Source: Atriophallophorus winterbourni
Taxonomy: Eukaryota; Platyhelminthes; Trematoda; Plagiorchiida; Microphallidae
DNA: 64,000 nucleotides
Reading direction: 5' to 3'
Assembly (NCBI GenBank): GCA_013407085.1
Contig: JACCGJ010005485.1
Location: forward strand, 1 to 64,000
Part shown: one piece after another, positions 21,647-32,279 of the stretch
Numbering within the stretch: position 1 is the stretch's first letter
How the letters are laid out: each line of letters starts with the position of its first letter
Made by a program: the position numbers and the translations under genes
Notes under the pieces: model-generated
Told to the model about the DNA's origin: nothing
The model's database searches: none
The model's input: the letters and a program-made list of their open reading frames with translations, nothing else

Positions 21647-24427
21647 TCATGGGATGTAATCAGAGAATAACTTACCCCAGTCACGGCCTAAACCCTGCTT
21701 GAAAGTTGAGACGGAACTACAGGAGATAAGTTCTTCAGAGAGCTTGTTCCAGAAGTTGACCACCCTGAAGCTAAAACAGTTTTTCCTAGAATCTAGTCGA
21801 CATCGTTCCTTAGCGAGCTTGAGTGCGTGTCCGCGAGTGCCCAGCTTAGGACTTAAGGTAAAGATGTCATCTGGATTAACGCCGCTTAAGCCCTTTAAGA
21901 TCTTAAAGGTTTCAATCAAATCACCTCTCAAACGACGACGCTTAAGAGAGAAAAGACCCAGAGCCCAAAGGCGATCAGCATAACTTTTCCCACGCTGACC
22001 CTCAATCATGCGTGTTGCTAGTCGCTGGACGCTTTCAAGTCGAATGATATCCTTCTGGTAGTGAGGACACCACGCCTGGACACAATATTCCAAATGCGGC
22101 CTGACTAACGCCTTGTAAAGTGGCAGGAACACGTCGGGACTTCTGCTGGAAAGCACCGACTTCAACCGAAAGAGCACATTGCGTGCACGTTGCGCTGCAA
22201 CAGCGCATTGGTCCTCCCATTTGAAGTCAGCTCTAACTAGAACACCCAAGTCCTTAACCCGCTGTGTGGCATCAACGCTAATAGGAGTACCTGACACCTG
22301 GACTGTGATCTTGTCGACCAGAGCAGACAAGAGTTGGCACTTATTGAGGTTCAGTGGGAGGTCCCAAAGTATGGACCAGTCAATGACCCGCTCGAGGTCG
22401 TGCAACAGAGTATCTTCATTCGTTGAACCAATGAACTTCACGTCATCCGCAAAAATGAAGCACGGGCACTCCAAGATAGGCGACAAGTCATCGATAAAAA
22501 TCAGAAAGAGCAGCGGACCTAGCACAGACCCCTGAGGCACCCCACTTATCACCTCCGTTTGGATCGACAACGTAGATTCTACTCGTACTCTAAAGGTCCT
22601 ACCTGTCAGGAATGATTTTATCCAAGCAAGTAAACTACCCCGTATGCCTTTTGCTGCCAGCTTAGTTTCTAAAAATCTGTGGCTGACGGAATCGAAAGCC
22701 TTGCTAAAATCTAGGTAGAGCGCTTCGACCGGCTTCCCTTCATCCAACCTTTTCGTAGCAATATTGAGGAAACTCAAGAGGTTAGTCAAACAAGACCTCC
22801 CTTTCAGGAATCCATGTTGAGCTACACTAAGTAGAGAATGCTGGCAGAGATGCTGGCAGATTTTGTCGCGTATAAGTCTTTCCAATACTTTCGAGACGAT
22901 GCTGGTCAGGCTGACTGGTCTATAGTTACCAAGAATCGACCTGCAACCACCTTTGTGTATTGGTACTACTATGGCTTCTTTCCACTCACGAGGAACCATT
23001 GCCGAGTGCAAACATGAATTGAAGAGCTCACATAGTGGTTCTGCAAGCACTGGGGCGAGATTTCTCAACATAATTGAGTGGATGTGATCCGGACCCTCAG
23101 CCTTGTTAGCACGAACATGAATAAGAGCTCCATACACCTCCGCCTCATTAAAGGACAAATCATCTAGTGCAGGGACACCAGATGGAAAGTTAAGCAACTC
23201 AGGCGGTGTGAGTAAAGAATTATCCCTTCGCTGAACGCTACTGAAAAACTTTGAGAAGGCTGCCGCCTTAGCTAGGTCACTAGTAGCTACTTGTCCATCC
23301 TCCAGTTTTAAGTCACCGATGTTTACCCTAGTTTTTCCTTTAGATTGCGCGTAACTGTAAAACCTTTTCGGGTTGGATTTAGCATCCCTGGCTAAGGATA
23401 ACTCAAACTTCTGTTTGAGCACACGCTGCATTTTGACACAAGCGTTTCGGGCGGTTCTGTAACGGACCCACGAACCAGAGGTGAGCGATAGCCTATATTG
23501 CCTCCATAAGCGATCACGTTTACGAATAGAACGACGAACGCTGGGAGACCACCAGGGTGGCCGCTGGTGCTTATTCACGCATTGCAGTGGAGCATGCAGG
23601 TCTTGTAGCCCGTTAAGAAATCTGCAAATTCTGTCCCAGTTTTCAGTTACACTAGAATCACTCGAGAACAGAAGGTAAGATTTTGATGACTGTAAAAGTA
23701 GGCCCCAGTCAACACGCCTAAAATTACGTCTAGGGCGCGCAAGAGGTTTGTGAAAACGCAACAGCGCTTCGAAGCCTAACATTACGTGGTCGCTTTTGCC
23801 AAGAGGGGGTAGGAACTTGACATTCTTGACAGCTTCTAGCTGAGACGACAGCATCAAGTCAAGAGTGGATGGAGTGCATCCATCGCGGAACCTAGTGGGT
23901 TTGTTCACGTGCTGATGTAATCCATGATAGTGGATCCAATCGAGAAAAGATGCGGATTGCTCAGTGAGTACCCCTGAGGGAGCTGACCAGTCTATATCTG
24001 GGAGATTAAAATCACCTAGAATGAGTACGCTTGGGGCTGATTGAAACAACCCGTCAAGCATCTCAAGCAGTTGACTAATTTCTCGCAGGGTTGCACAGGG
24101 CGTGACGTAAACACAAGCAATCGCCAGTGCTGACTTGTAGCAAGTCAGGACACTAGTAACAACTTGGACATTTTCAATAGCGAGTGATAACCCTGGACCC
24201 GTATTGTGTAGACCATATTCAAGGAAAAGTGCCACGCCTCCGCCTCTTCTATCGCCAGGTCTATCGCATCTGATGACAAGATACTGTTCGCTGATGCTAG
24301 CTGGCACAACATCAACCGCAGACAGCCAGGTTTCAGACAGCGCTATAACCCTCGGGTGTAGCTCGGCTACACGAAGAGAAAGTTCAGACCACTTATTTCT
24401 TATGCTGCACACATTAGCGTACAACAC
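21647..24427 (-). CDS. CR1-like ORF2: APE endonuclease and reverse transcriptase (926 residues)
   Basis: This is the replicase for target-primed reverse transcription in the nucleus. APE endonuclease motifs: N5, E32 in SETWL, GDFN at 138-141 and SDH at 212-214. RT motifs: NYRPVSLTSIVSK near 501, YLDFSKAFD at 571-579, GVPQGSVLGP at 629-638, and the catalytic FADD at 659-662. The C-terminal part has the YCVQAWCPHYQKDI thumb-like region. All catalytic positions I can check are kept and there is no internal stop, so the enzyme could be active, although ORF1 of this copy is broken. ATG at 24427 is only 23 nt past the ORF1 stop; the true start might be slightly upstream. Confidence 0.9.
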   Translation of the reverse strand: MLYANVCSIRNKWSELSLRVAELHPRVIALSETWLSAVDVVPASISEQYLVIRCDRPGDRRGGGVALFLEYGLHNTGPGLSLAIENVQVVTSVLTCYKSALAIACVYVTPCATLREISQLLEMLDGLFQSAPSVLILGDFNLPDIDWSAPSGVLTEQSASFLDWIHYHGLHQHVNKPTRFRDGCTPSTLDLMLSSQLEAVKNVKFLPPLGKSDHVMLGFEALLRFHKPLARPRRNFRRVDWGLLLQSSKSYLLFSSDSSVTENWDRICRFLNGLQDLHAPLQCVNKHQRPPWWSPSVRRSIRKRDRLWRQYRLSLTSGSWVRYRTARNACVKMQRVLKQKFELSLARDAKSNPKRFYSYAQSKGKTRVNIGDLKLEDGQVATSDLAKAAAFSKFFSSVQRRDNSLLTPPELLNFPSGVPALDDLSFNEAEVYGALIHVRANKAEGPDHIHSIMLRNLAPVLAEPLCELFNSCLHSAMVPREWKEAIVVPIHKGGCRSILGNYRPVSLTSIVSKVLERLIRDKICQHLCQHSLLSVAQHGFLKGRSCLTNLLSFLNIATKRLDEGKPVEALYLDFSKAFDSVSHRFLETKLAAKGIRGSLLAWIKSFLTGRTFRVRVESTLSIQTEVISGVPQGSVLGPLLFLIFIDDLSPILECPCFIFADDVKFIGSTNEDTLLHDLERVIDWSILWDLPLNLNKCQLLSALVDKITVQVSGTPISVDATQRVKDLGVLVRADFKWEDQCAVAAQRARNVLFRLKSVLSSRSPDVFLPLYKALVRPHLEYCVQAWCPHYQKDIIRLESVQRLATRMIEGQRGKSYADRLWALGLFSLKRRRLRGDLIETFKILKGLSGVNPDDIFTLSPKLGTRGHALKLAKERCRLDSRKNCFSFRVVNFWNKLSEELISCSSVSTFKQGLGRDWGKLFSDYIP

Positions 24428-24450
24428 AGTGGCACTGGATATGCGCGCTT

Positions 24451-25775
24451 CTAAGCTGAGTCGTGCTTTGCCCTCGGTCGAAGCACCCGGGGAAGCTGCA
24501 CGTTTTTTGGCGTACTGCTTAATGCAGGAGAAGCAATATCGCGTGCATCTTGCACGACGGTAATGGAACGTTGCCTAACTATTAAGCCCTCATTTATAAC
24601 ATGGGAGCTGCCACTAGAAAGGCTTGACGGACTTCCTACGCCATTCAAGCTAATGGAACGTTGCCTGACTATTGAGCCCTTATTAATAACATGGGAGCTG
24701 CCACTAGAAAGGCTTGACTGGCTTCCTTTTTCATTCAAGCTAAGCAGATCGTCGTGCGCACCTGATAGCAAGATCATAGGTGATGCACGCACCGGTACGA
24801 TCGTTGTTGATGCAGTAGCGATCGGCTTCGCATCAGGCTGAAGGGGAGCGGATAACCCTACAGCTAAGTTAATCCCAGTCGGAGCTACAGTGAACTGCCT
24901 CCTATCAAAAGGAGGGTTGTCAGGCTTCACTTGGAGTTTTTCTAAAGTGGCGTTAGTTATGTGTTCCGCCTTAGACAAAAACACATCGCGAAGGAATTTG
25001 AACTCACTAGGATCGGTCGTAGAGATTTGGATTCCTTGATGAAGGGCTCGGTACGATTGAAAACTAGAACATTACGAGTTCTATTTTTACGAGCCGAAGA
25101 TGGGCCATGTAATGATTCAATTTTTTTCCGAAGACTGTTCAGCTCCAGAATAATTTGATCTATGGCATTGGAACCGACAACATTTGTATGTTGCTTTCCA
25201 TTTTTACCGGAATTAATAGTCTTAGCCTGCCTTCTTGGGGTGCCTGCTGAATTGGACACCATTCGTGAAGGTAGTCTAAGACTAGTAGGTGATTGTTTCA
25301 CCAGTGTGACGTTAGCGTCGGTTAGCGGTGGTTTAGAGCCCTTGGACACCCGTCTTTTAGAAGGCTTAGGTTTATTTTTTGCCTTGACAGTGGTGGATGG
25401 CACAGGAGGGCGGGATAACTGGCTCGAATGTTTGGCCTTGTTACCCGCCGAAGCCCGCCCAGGGACTAAATTGGACCGCGCGACTGATGCATAAGTTCGG
25501 TCGGACACGGATTCAGACGCACTAGCTAGCGTCAAACTAGATCGCCGTTGGTGGTACACAAATGCGGCTTCAGTGGCAGCCTTGTGACAATCACTGCAAT
25601 ACCACGGAAGCCAAAGGAACTTCGCATAAAGACCATAGTGGGATTTATGTATAGCTGAGCAGCCAGGGTGAGCCCAACGCTTGCAATCATTGCACTCAAT
25701 ACCTTTGGCTACTTTTTTGCCACATTTTGCGCTAGTACAAACAGTTTTATTCATAGTTGAAAATAGCTTAAACAC
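24451..25775 (-). pseudogene. CR1-like ORF1 with PHD-like zinc finger, one frameshift
   Basis: The N-terminal frame (25775-24957) carries a Cys/His cluster CTSAKCGKKVAKGIECNDCK, then H and C pairs ending WYCSDCH (residues about 13-64). This is the PHD-like finger seen in many CR1 ORF1 proteins. A basic, serine-rich linker follows. The downstream frame (24984-24451) starts inside FLRDVFLSKAEHITNATLE. The switch lies near 25030 and fits a single indel. The C-terminal part contains a 30-residue tandem duplication. ORF1 proteins bind element RNA; this copy is probably not functional. Confidence 0.8.
24562..24741 (-). repeat. 90-bp in-frame tandem duplication inside CR1 ORF1
   Basis: Two adjacent 90-bp units (24562-24651, 24652-24741) encode near-identical 30-residue blocks, each with SSLSSGSSHVIN followed by IVRQRSI. 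Confidence 0.9.
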
Positions 25776-26110
25776 GGTGATGCAAGATCAAAACAGAATA
25801 CTGAGTTTATTACGGAAGTAATTAATCAGCAACAACGTACCGCCAAAGTTCAAGCTTAATTCTTTTAAATTTTAAAACAGAACAATATCAGTATCAGTAT
25901 CACAGGGCGATAGTCGACCAAGTCGAAACGAGTGCCCAGATTCTTTCAGAGGTGTGCGTGAGAACACCTAACACTACCAGGATTGATTCGTAACTAATAC
26001 ATGCGTGTGTAACTGTAAATGGAAGAGTTAAATGTTTCATCACCGAAAGGTGAGAGAGTTAATGCATGTTGCATGTGCAATCGAATGAAAAGACGATGGA
26101 CTGCAGTTAA

Positions 26111-26299
26111 TTTCAACAAATACGTAAAAATGAAAAAGACGCTTCTTTGTGTTTCAAAATGTTTTTCAGAATATTTTTGTGGTATTTTGGCGGTTTTTTA
26201 CAATAAATATGGAGGGATTTAGTCTTAAGGGTAATGCTCCGGAAAAAGCACCTGCCACCGTTCATCCAGCCCATGTTTTAACGCAATTACTGAAGTTGC
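26111..26299. other. Junction between two CR1 copies
   Basis: Short AT-rich stretch between the leader of copy 1 and the 3' end of copy 2. Nothing else seen. Confidence 0.4.
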
Positions 26300-28190
26300 C
26301 AAGATTAGTTCTGCGGGAAGTGAGTTCTACGCGTTCACTATACGGATGCTAAAGAAATGCGTACTGAATTCGAGCCTGGTGTGCTGTTTACTTAGATTAA
26401 GACTGTGCCCTCGTGTACCAACCAACTCCATGTGGGCTGAGGGTGTTGAGACAATCATGTTGCTTGCCAGTGTAAAGAGCAATTGACTCTTATCTAGGTT
26501 ACAGCTGTTAGCTCTCACGTCACTTAGCAGTTCGGAGTTATCCGACCTACCGACAATTTTAACATCGTCAGCAAACATATAACAGGGTGAGCGCAGTTGG
26601 TTGCATAGATCATCAATGAAGATGAGGAACAGCAACGGCCCCAAGACTGAGCCTTGGGGAACCCCACTCGTTATATGCCCACTTGCGGAGTAAGCATCAT
26701 CTACCCTGACATTAAAGGAACGGTCGCTAAGGAATACTCGAATCCAGCCCAGAAGATATCCTGATACTCGTATGGCTGCGAGTTTGAGAATCAAGAGCCT
26801 ATGGTTGACTGAATCAAAAGCCTTACTAAAGTCGAGATAGAAGACTTCTACAGCTATACCGTCATCCATCCTCTTAGTAACATCGTTTAGAAAGCTTAAT
26901 AATTTAGTCAGACATGACCTACCTTTTAGAGGGCCGTGTTGTGTGGCATTCAGAAGAGAGTGTTTGGTTAGATATCCACAAATTTTATCGCGGATCAATC
27001 TTTTCATAACCTTACATATTACACTAATGAGGCTAACCAGGCGGTAATTTTCGACCGCCGAAGAAGCTCCTCCCTTATGGACAGGCACTACAACGGCTAT
27101 TCTCTAACCGAAAGAAAGGGTACCCTGACTGAGGGATGGATTTTATCAGGCCCTGCCGACTTGTTGTAAGCTAGGTCGGCTAATATAGTCTGGACGTTGT
27201 GTACCTTGAATGTAAGGTCCGTGCAGAGGGGACGATCAACGAGTACACTTTAAAGTGATGACGCAGAGGCGTTCGAGTTATAATCTTCGCGTTGCATGCC
27301 TTGAAAATGCAAGGAAAACAACTGAGCTTTTTCAGTGCTTGCAATGACGGCTGAGCCATCGTCTCTGTTCAAGCTACCTACACTTTTAAGTGTTGACCCG
27401 TTAGACTGAGAGTAGCTGTAGTATCGTTTAGGATGAGTATTGGCCTCTTGAGCGAGCCTAATTTTGAAAGAGATCTTTGCTGCACGTTTCTTGGAAACAG
27501 CTATATTTCGGCCCAAGCCTCACATCAGGAAGTAAGCTTATAACGCCTCCATTTTGCGTCGTGGTGACGTACGCTGCGGCAGACTGAGGCTGACCATCAA
27601 TAAGGTTTTTCATTCTTGCGAACGGGTACGAGAGGATCAAATTGATCCTGAAGTTGAAGGATGTTTTTCTTGATCTGCCCCAACATCCCATTCACATGGT
27701 CAATGTTTTGCCATGGTAGTAGTGATGCTGCCTGTAATAGGGCAGTAATGTCGATCCTACGGAAGCATCGAGACACCTTAAGTGAGGGTTTACAAAATGA
27801 CAGGATTAACTCTTAGGCTATCACTACATGGTCGCTCTTTCCTAGTGGAGGCAAAGAGCCCAAATTTTGTATACCGCTTTCAGAAGTTGAAATAACTAGG
27901 TCATGAGTAGACGGAGACTGACCCTTGCGGAATCTAGTAAGTTCGTTCATGTGTTGGTAAAGTGCGTGGGAGTGTAGGCAGTCCGGACAATCATTCGCGA
28001 CTCCTGCGGCATGTGAGGTTTAGTACTGCCAGTTTATTTCGGGTAGATTAAAATCGCCGAAGATTACAACACGTGGTGCTATTGATAAAAGAGATCCGGA
28101 AGCTTGATTTGCAAAAGAGCGTCTTCTTTTAAACTAGTGCTCGGACTACGGTACACGCAGCTTACCACTATACGCGTGCATTTATGCATG
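26300..28190 (-). pseudogene. CR1-like LINE, degenerate copy 2
   Basis: The 27088-26327 frame holds VYLDFSKAFD-type and GVPQGSVLGPLLFLIFIDDL motifs and an intact FADD (YMFADDVKIVG). The thumb region is deleted: LLFTLASNMIVSTPS runs almost directly into VGTRGHSLNLSK, close to the C-terminus. Upstream, 27516-27250 and about 28100-27690 retain decayed linker and endonuclease pieces in different frames. It is a different subfamily from copy 1, judging by sequence divergence. Confidence 0.8.
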
Positions 28191-28379
28191 AATTATCAGT
28201 TCAGTTCAATTCAGTTAGCACAAGATGTAAATGACTGATAAGGCAATCAAGCATGAGAATTTTTGTCGGTGTTAAGCTTCATGGGAGCGCCCATCATTGC
28301 CAAAATTGGTACTTTGTTCGTCGTATGCCATGATACGTCAAGTGATTTTCAGGTCGGACTTCGGTCCCAGTATTTGTAG
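28191..28379. other. Unassigned
   Basis: A TTCAGTTCAATTCAG motif at about 28200 may be a CR1 3' tail (reverse strand). Nothing else. Confidence 0.3.
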
Positions 28380-28394
28380 GTGCGACTAGGAGAA

Positions 28395-28560
28395 AAGAAA
28401 AGGGTTTCGCTTCACTAGGTCGCTAAGAGGTCTGCTATGGAAAATTGCTGAATACATTCAAAATAAAACATTAAAACGAGGCATTTTAATATTGGAATTT
28501 CTAAATCAGGGTAAAAACCATATATATTTAAAATGGTTAACATTTGTATGCTTATAATAT
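28395..28560 (+). repeat. LTR-like repeat, left copy
   Basis: The order AAAGGGTTTC, GAAAATT, ACATT(A/C)AAAACGAGGC and TTTAAAATG is shared with 29405-29575, on the two sides of a Gypsy pol end. This fits paired LTRs of a decayed element. Confidence 0.4.
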
Positions 28561-28942
28561 CGAAAGGCATGTTCCTAATATCAAAGAAGCCATTAAACTA
28601 CATCGTGTCTTCCTGGTGAACTCGTTGTGTCTTGCCAGCCATTACCTCAATGTCTGATTACATTACTCGCTTGCGACCATTATGTTCAAGTTGGATTTTA
28701 CGCCATTAAAAACGAGGCATTTTAATATTGGAATTTCTAAATCAGGGTAAAAACCATATATATTTAAAATGGTTAACATTTGTATGCTTATAATATCGAA
28801 AGGCATGTTCCTAATATCAAAGAAGCCATTAAACTACATCGTGTCTTCCTGGTGAACTCGTTGTGTCTTGCCAGCCATTACCTCCTATGTCTGATTACAT
28901 TACTCGCCTGCGACCGTTCATGTTCAAGTTGGATTTTACGCC
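28471..28942 (+). repeat. 236-bp tandem duplication
   Basis: Unit 1 (28471-28706) and unit 2 (28707-28942) share AAACGAGGCATTTTAATATT, ATTAAACTACATCGTGTCTT and TTCAAGTTGGATTTTACGCC, and are almost identical. Part of the unit recurs at 29470-29575. Confidence 0.9.
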
Positions 28943-29150
28943 TCCTCGACAACGCAATAACTAACAACAGGAATCACCTCATTCCGATATGTGTGATTTT
29001 TTTGCGACGAGACTCTGTTTGTAAACCACTTCAAACATCCTACCCTGGACCACACGGATGATTTGAGTACAAGCGAAAGTACTTCCTTTGGACACGACAC
29101 AGTTTCCATTGATCATCTGAAACCAGCTTTTGTTGAGGATAAGCCGCCAA
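28943..29150 (+). pseudogene. Ty3/Gypsy pol C-terminal remnant
   Basis: Translation gives RDSVCKPLQTSYPGPH, then after frame loss VSIDHLKPAFVEDK. This is the usual Gypsy integrase C-terminal pattern (KPL..PY.GP...SIDRLKPA). Frames are broken. It lies just after the 236-bp tandem pair. Confidence 0.75.
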
Positions 29151-29404
29151 CTCCGTCATGCGTCATTAATCCTTAATCACAACCGACTTGTAAGCATCAC
29201 GTACCTACTTTCATCATGTGCATCCCAATCCTGCAGTCCATTCCACCTTTGTTCAAACTCGAACGGGTAGAAGTGTCCATTGGCCCGAACATCTTTCTGA
29301 CTATGTGACCTCATAAACATTTCCAGTGTATATTATCCTTGCTTCAAGCCTAACTAACACTGGTTTGCGATTATTCTAGTGAACTACTTTCACTTTGTAT
29401 CTAA

Positions 29405-29575
29405 GGCAAACGGAAAGGGTTTCTCTTCAGCAAACTGGTGGAAGGTTATCTATAGAAAATTTGTGCGTACATTTAAAACATCACATTCAAAACGAGGCAA
29501 TAAAAAGTTGGATTTATGTTTGATTTTTAAATCTTGGTAAAGACCGTAAAAATTTAAAATGAACAAACAAATTCA
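29405..29575 (+). repeat. LTR-like repeat, right copy
   Basis: Related to 28395-28560. It lies 3' of the Gypsy pol end, where a 3' LTR is expected. Boundaries were not resolved. Confidence 0.4.
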
Positions 29576-29599
29576 TGTCAATTCTGTAGACAGTCGACT

Positions 29600-30520
29600 T
29601 ACAAATTCATGGTAGAATTTAAGAAAAATCTCATACCGGAAGGCATCCAAACCCCTTTTGAATACACACACTGATAAACAAGCCATTAGTTCCTCAGGCA
29701 GCTTGTTCCAGATGCTGACCACTCTTTCACTGAAGAAGTGTTGAGAAGAAGTGTTAAGATTCAGACGGTTTTTTCGCGAGCTTATATGTATGCACTCTAG
29801 TTAAAGGTTTGATCGCTCAAAAGAACAGGTTTTGACATGTCTCATCGCCTAAGCCTTCCAGTATTTTGAATGTTTCTATTGGGTCACCCCGTAGACGCCG
29901 ACGCCGATGTGAATAGATTTAAAGTCGGTCCACCGTTATTTGCAGTTACTGCAATTTTGTCGACTGCTACAGTAAAGAGATGACGAAAACGCATGCAAAT
30001 GACTATTTCGGACATTTACTATAGTTCATAGAAAGATCTCAATTGTAATACCATCAATGACCTTTTCAATATCTCTTAACAAATCACGGTGTTCGCTAGA
30101 TTTGGTTATTTCGACATTATCAGCGAACATGTAACAGGGTCATGACAACTGCGATGCCAGATCATCCATGAACATCAGAAAGGGTATTGGGCCTAGTACT
30201 GAACATTGTGGAAACCCACTGGTAGCTTTTGTGAATTCAGAGGTAGTATCGCCTACACGGACCTCGATGAATCTATCACGAATAAAACTGGTTATCCAGT
30301 CGTGAAGTTTATCGGATACGCCTTTGGACGCGAGCCTCATCCATAAGAACCTTTGACTAACCGAGTCGAAGGCTTTGCTAAATTTAAAGTAAAAGAACTC
30401 TACCCATCCGCCTCCATCCGATGTCTTGGAAACTCTATTTAGTAAGCATAGAAGTTCCGAGAGACACGACGTTCTTTAAGAAAGTAACATTGAACTGTGC
30501 TTAATGATGAATCGTGCACG
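29600..30520 (-). pseudogene. CR1-like LINE, degenerate copy 3 (RT part)
   Basis: The 30340-30140 frame has SGFPQCSVLGPIPFLMFMDD, a decayed GVPQGSVLGP box. Flanking pieces in other frames match the CR1 C-terminus (29600-29900) and the palm region (30350-30480). Frameshifts and stops are many. Confidence 0.75.
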
Positions 30521-30544
30521 AGGTGGCTGCACAACCATTCCTGA

Positions 30545-30760
30545 TTAGTCTCTGCGAGGCGATAGTCGACCAAGTCAAAACGAGAGCCCTGATTCTTTCA
30601 AAGGTTTGCTTGAAAACACCCACCACTACCAGGATTGATTCGGAGCGAGCACAGGCGTGTGTACTTGTGAATGTAGAATACGAGAGATCTCATCACCGAA
30701 AGGTAAGAGAATGATTGCATGTTGCATTACAATCGAATCAAAAGAAGATGGACAGCGGTT
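30545..30760 (-). repeat. CR1-like 5' leader fragment
   Basis: GGCGATAGTCGACCAAGTC, TACCAGGATTGATTCG and TCATCACCGAAAGGT match the leader of CR1 copy 1 (about 25905-26110). Here it abuts the RT region directly, so ORF1 and the endonuclease are deleted. Confidence 0.7.
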
Positions 30761-31029
30761 TTTTCTACGGAAACGAAAAATAGAAAAGAATTGCTGTTTT
30801 TCTCCAATTTGATTAAAATTCGATGATGAGATTTTTGCATCTATTAACTTGATAATAAAAACCTTTAAAAATTATGTGATCATTAAACCGAACTTAACGC
30901 CCATGCAACAAAAATTAAACTATAAGAAGAAAATTTATCACCTCCACTATATGTAATAATAATTCGGATAATAATGAACGAATGCAATGCGAACCTCTCA
31001 TTGAAATTGACTCTAATAATTCCTGAAGC
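30761..31029. other. AT-rich, unassigned
   Basis: No coding or repeat signal seen. It could include the 5' part of element E. Confidence 0.35.
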
Positions 31030-31766
31030 TCAACACCCGCTCCTGATAATCATGGTATGTGTGAAACATCCTTGCATTTACCCTCGCCGCGTTTACCTAA
31101 ATTAAGACAAACGCGACCACTCCTACCAAATCCTCGTACGTTCAGAGGCAGTAATCAGACAACCTTACCGACAACATATGGAGACAATTAATTATATAAA
31201 AGGTTGACCTAGTTTAAACAACCGTATTGGAACGTCTTCTCGTTTTCTAATGAATAACCACCTATCATTTATTCAAAAGTATCAATATTCACCAGCTGCT
31301 CCTATATCTTTTTGTAATATTCAACCTTATTATAATTCAGGTAACACTACAAAATATCCCTCCTCTTATAATAATTGTATACTTCAAACTTCATTTTATA
31401 ATCCATATGTATTTCACTCCACTTATGAACCTCAATTTAACCCTAATACCACTTTTTTCAAAAACGTAAGAATTGAAATTTAAGCTTAGAAAACTCTGAT
31501 GCACCCACCGCAAATCCTTTAACTTCTGACCTTTATTATGTTCGTTTTCTGTTCATAAATGCTAAATCAATTATACCAAAAATCTATATACTATTATCCT
31601 ACCTTTCATCTAAACATGTTGACATTATTCTTATAACTGAATCCCGGACTCGGGATGATCACTCTGATTCTAAACTCATTATACCTAACTTCCAGATTTT
31701 TAGGAGAAACCGCACTCTAAAACGAAATGGCGGTTGCTTTATTTATGTACATTAAAGATTTGAAGA
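31030..31766 (+). pseudogene. Non-LTR element E, 5' part (endonuclease start)
   Basis: AT-rich coding. An ORF at 31250-31483 is followed by FINAKSIIPKIYILLSYLSS, VDIILITESRTRDD and NRTLKRNGGCFIYV. These are APE-endonuclease motifs (N; E in TES; GG.IYV) of a CR1/Jockey-type element. It is interrupted by RTE-X at 31767. It differs clearly in base composition from the other LINEs here. Confidence 0.65.
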
Positions 31767-32279
31767 GGGGAAGGAAAACCCTTATCTCAAACCTCAACTG
31801 CATTGTGGCTACATCCATTCATGGAAAAGGCTTCAAGAGTCAACTTTGAGGAAAACTCCTAAGCCGGAGTCCCGTTAGGCAGTCCGAAGTGTATCCAACT
31901 TCGTCCTGACAGGTCCTGCGACGGCATTGTTGTCCAAACGTATCAGCCTAGCTGTTCCATTAGTTCCAGTGGTGCCGTGAAGAGGGAGCAGTTGCTGCAT
32001 GGGCGACAGCTAGTTCTCCATATTATACTGCCCTGGCGTACATCACAAGGCACCAATGGAGAGGACACTCCATTCCGCTTCTACGGAAAATAACACGGGA
32101 AGCAGCAGATACCGGTTAAAAGCTATGGCTCGACTGGCGTAGAGCTAAGCGCCTGGGGCTGCTTTCGACGGTGGGAGAGACTTCCAGGTCTCATTGGACG
32201 GCTACCGCCCGCCTCAAGCTGGGCAGCCCCCAGTCAATAAGGTGCTGTCTCGTCACGGTCTGCTATCCTCATTGGGTGC

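Larger units (their letters stand above)
21207..26110 (-). mobile_element. Near full-length CR1-like LINE (copy 1)
   Basis: Order on the minus strand: a 5' leader (about 26110-25776) related to 30760-30545, ORF1 with one frameshift, intact ORF2, and a 3' UTR ending near 21207 in CCTGTGCAATCTGAACTGAA. A related 3' end occurs at about 46787-46845. Separate ORF1 and ORF2, and the APE plus RT content, fit CR1. The outer limits are approximate because no target-site duplication was identified. Confidence 0.75.

Noticed and set aside
24204..25494. Long plus-strand ORFs
   Set aside because: Antisense shadows of CR1 ORF1 and ORF2.
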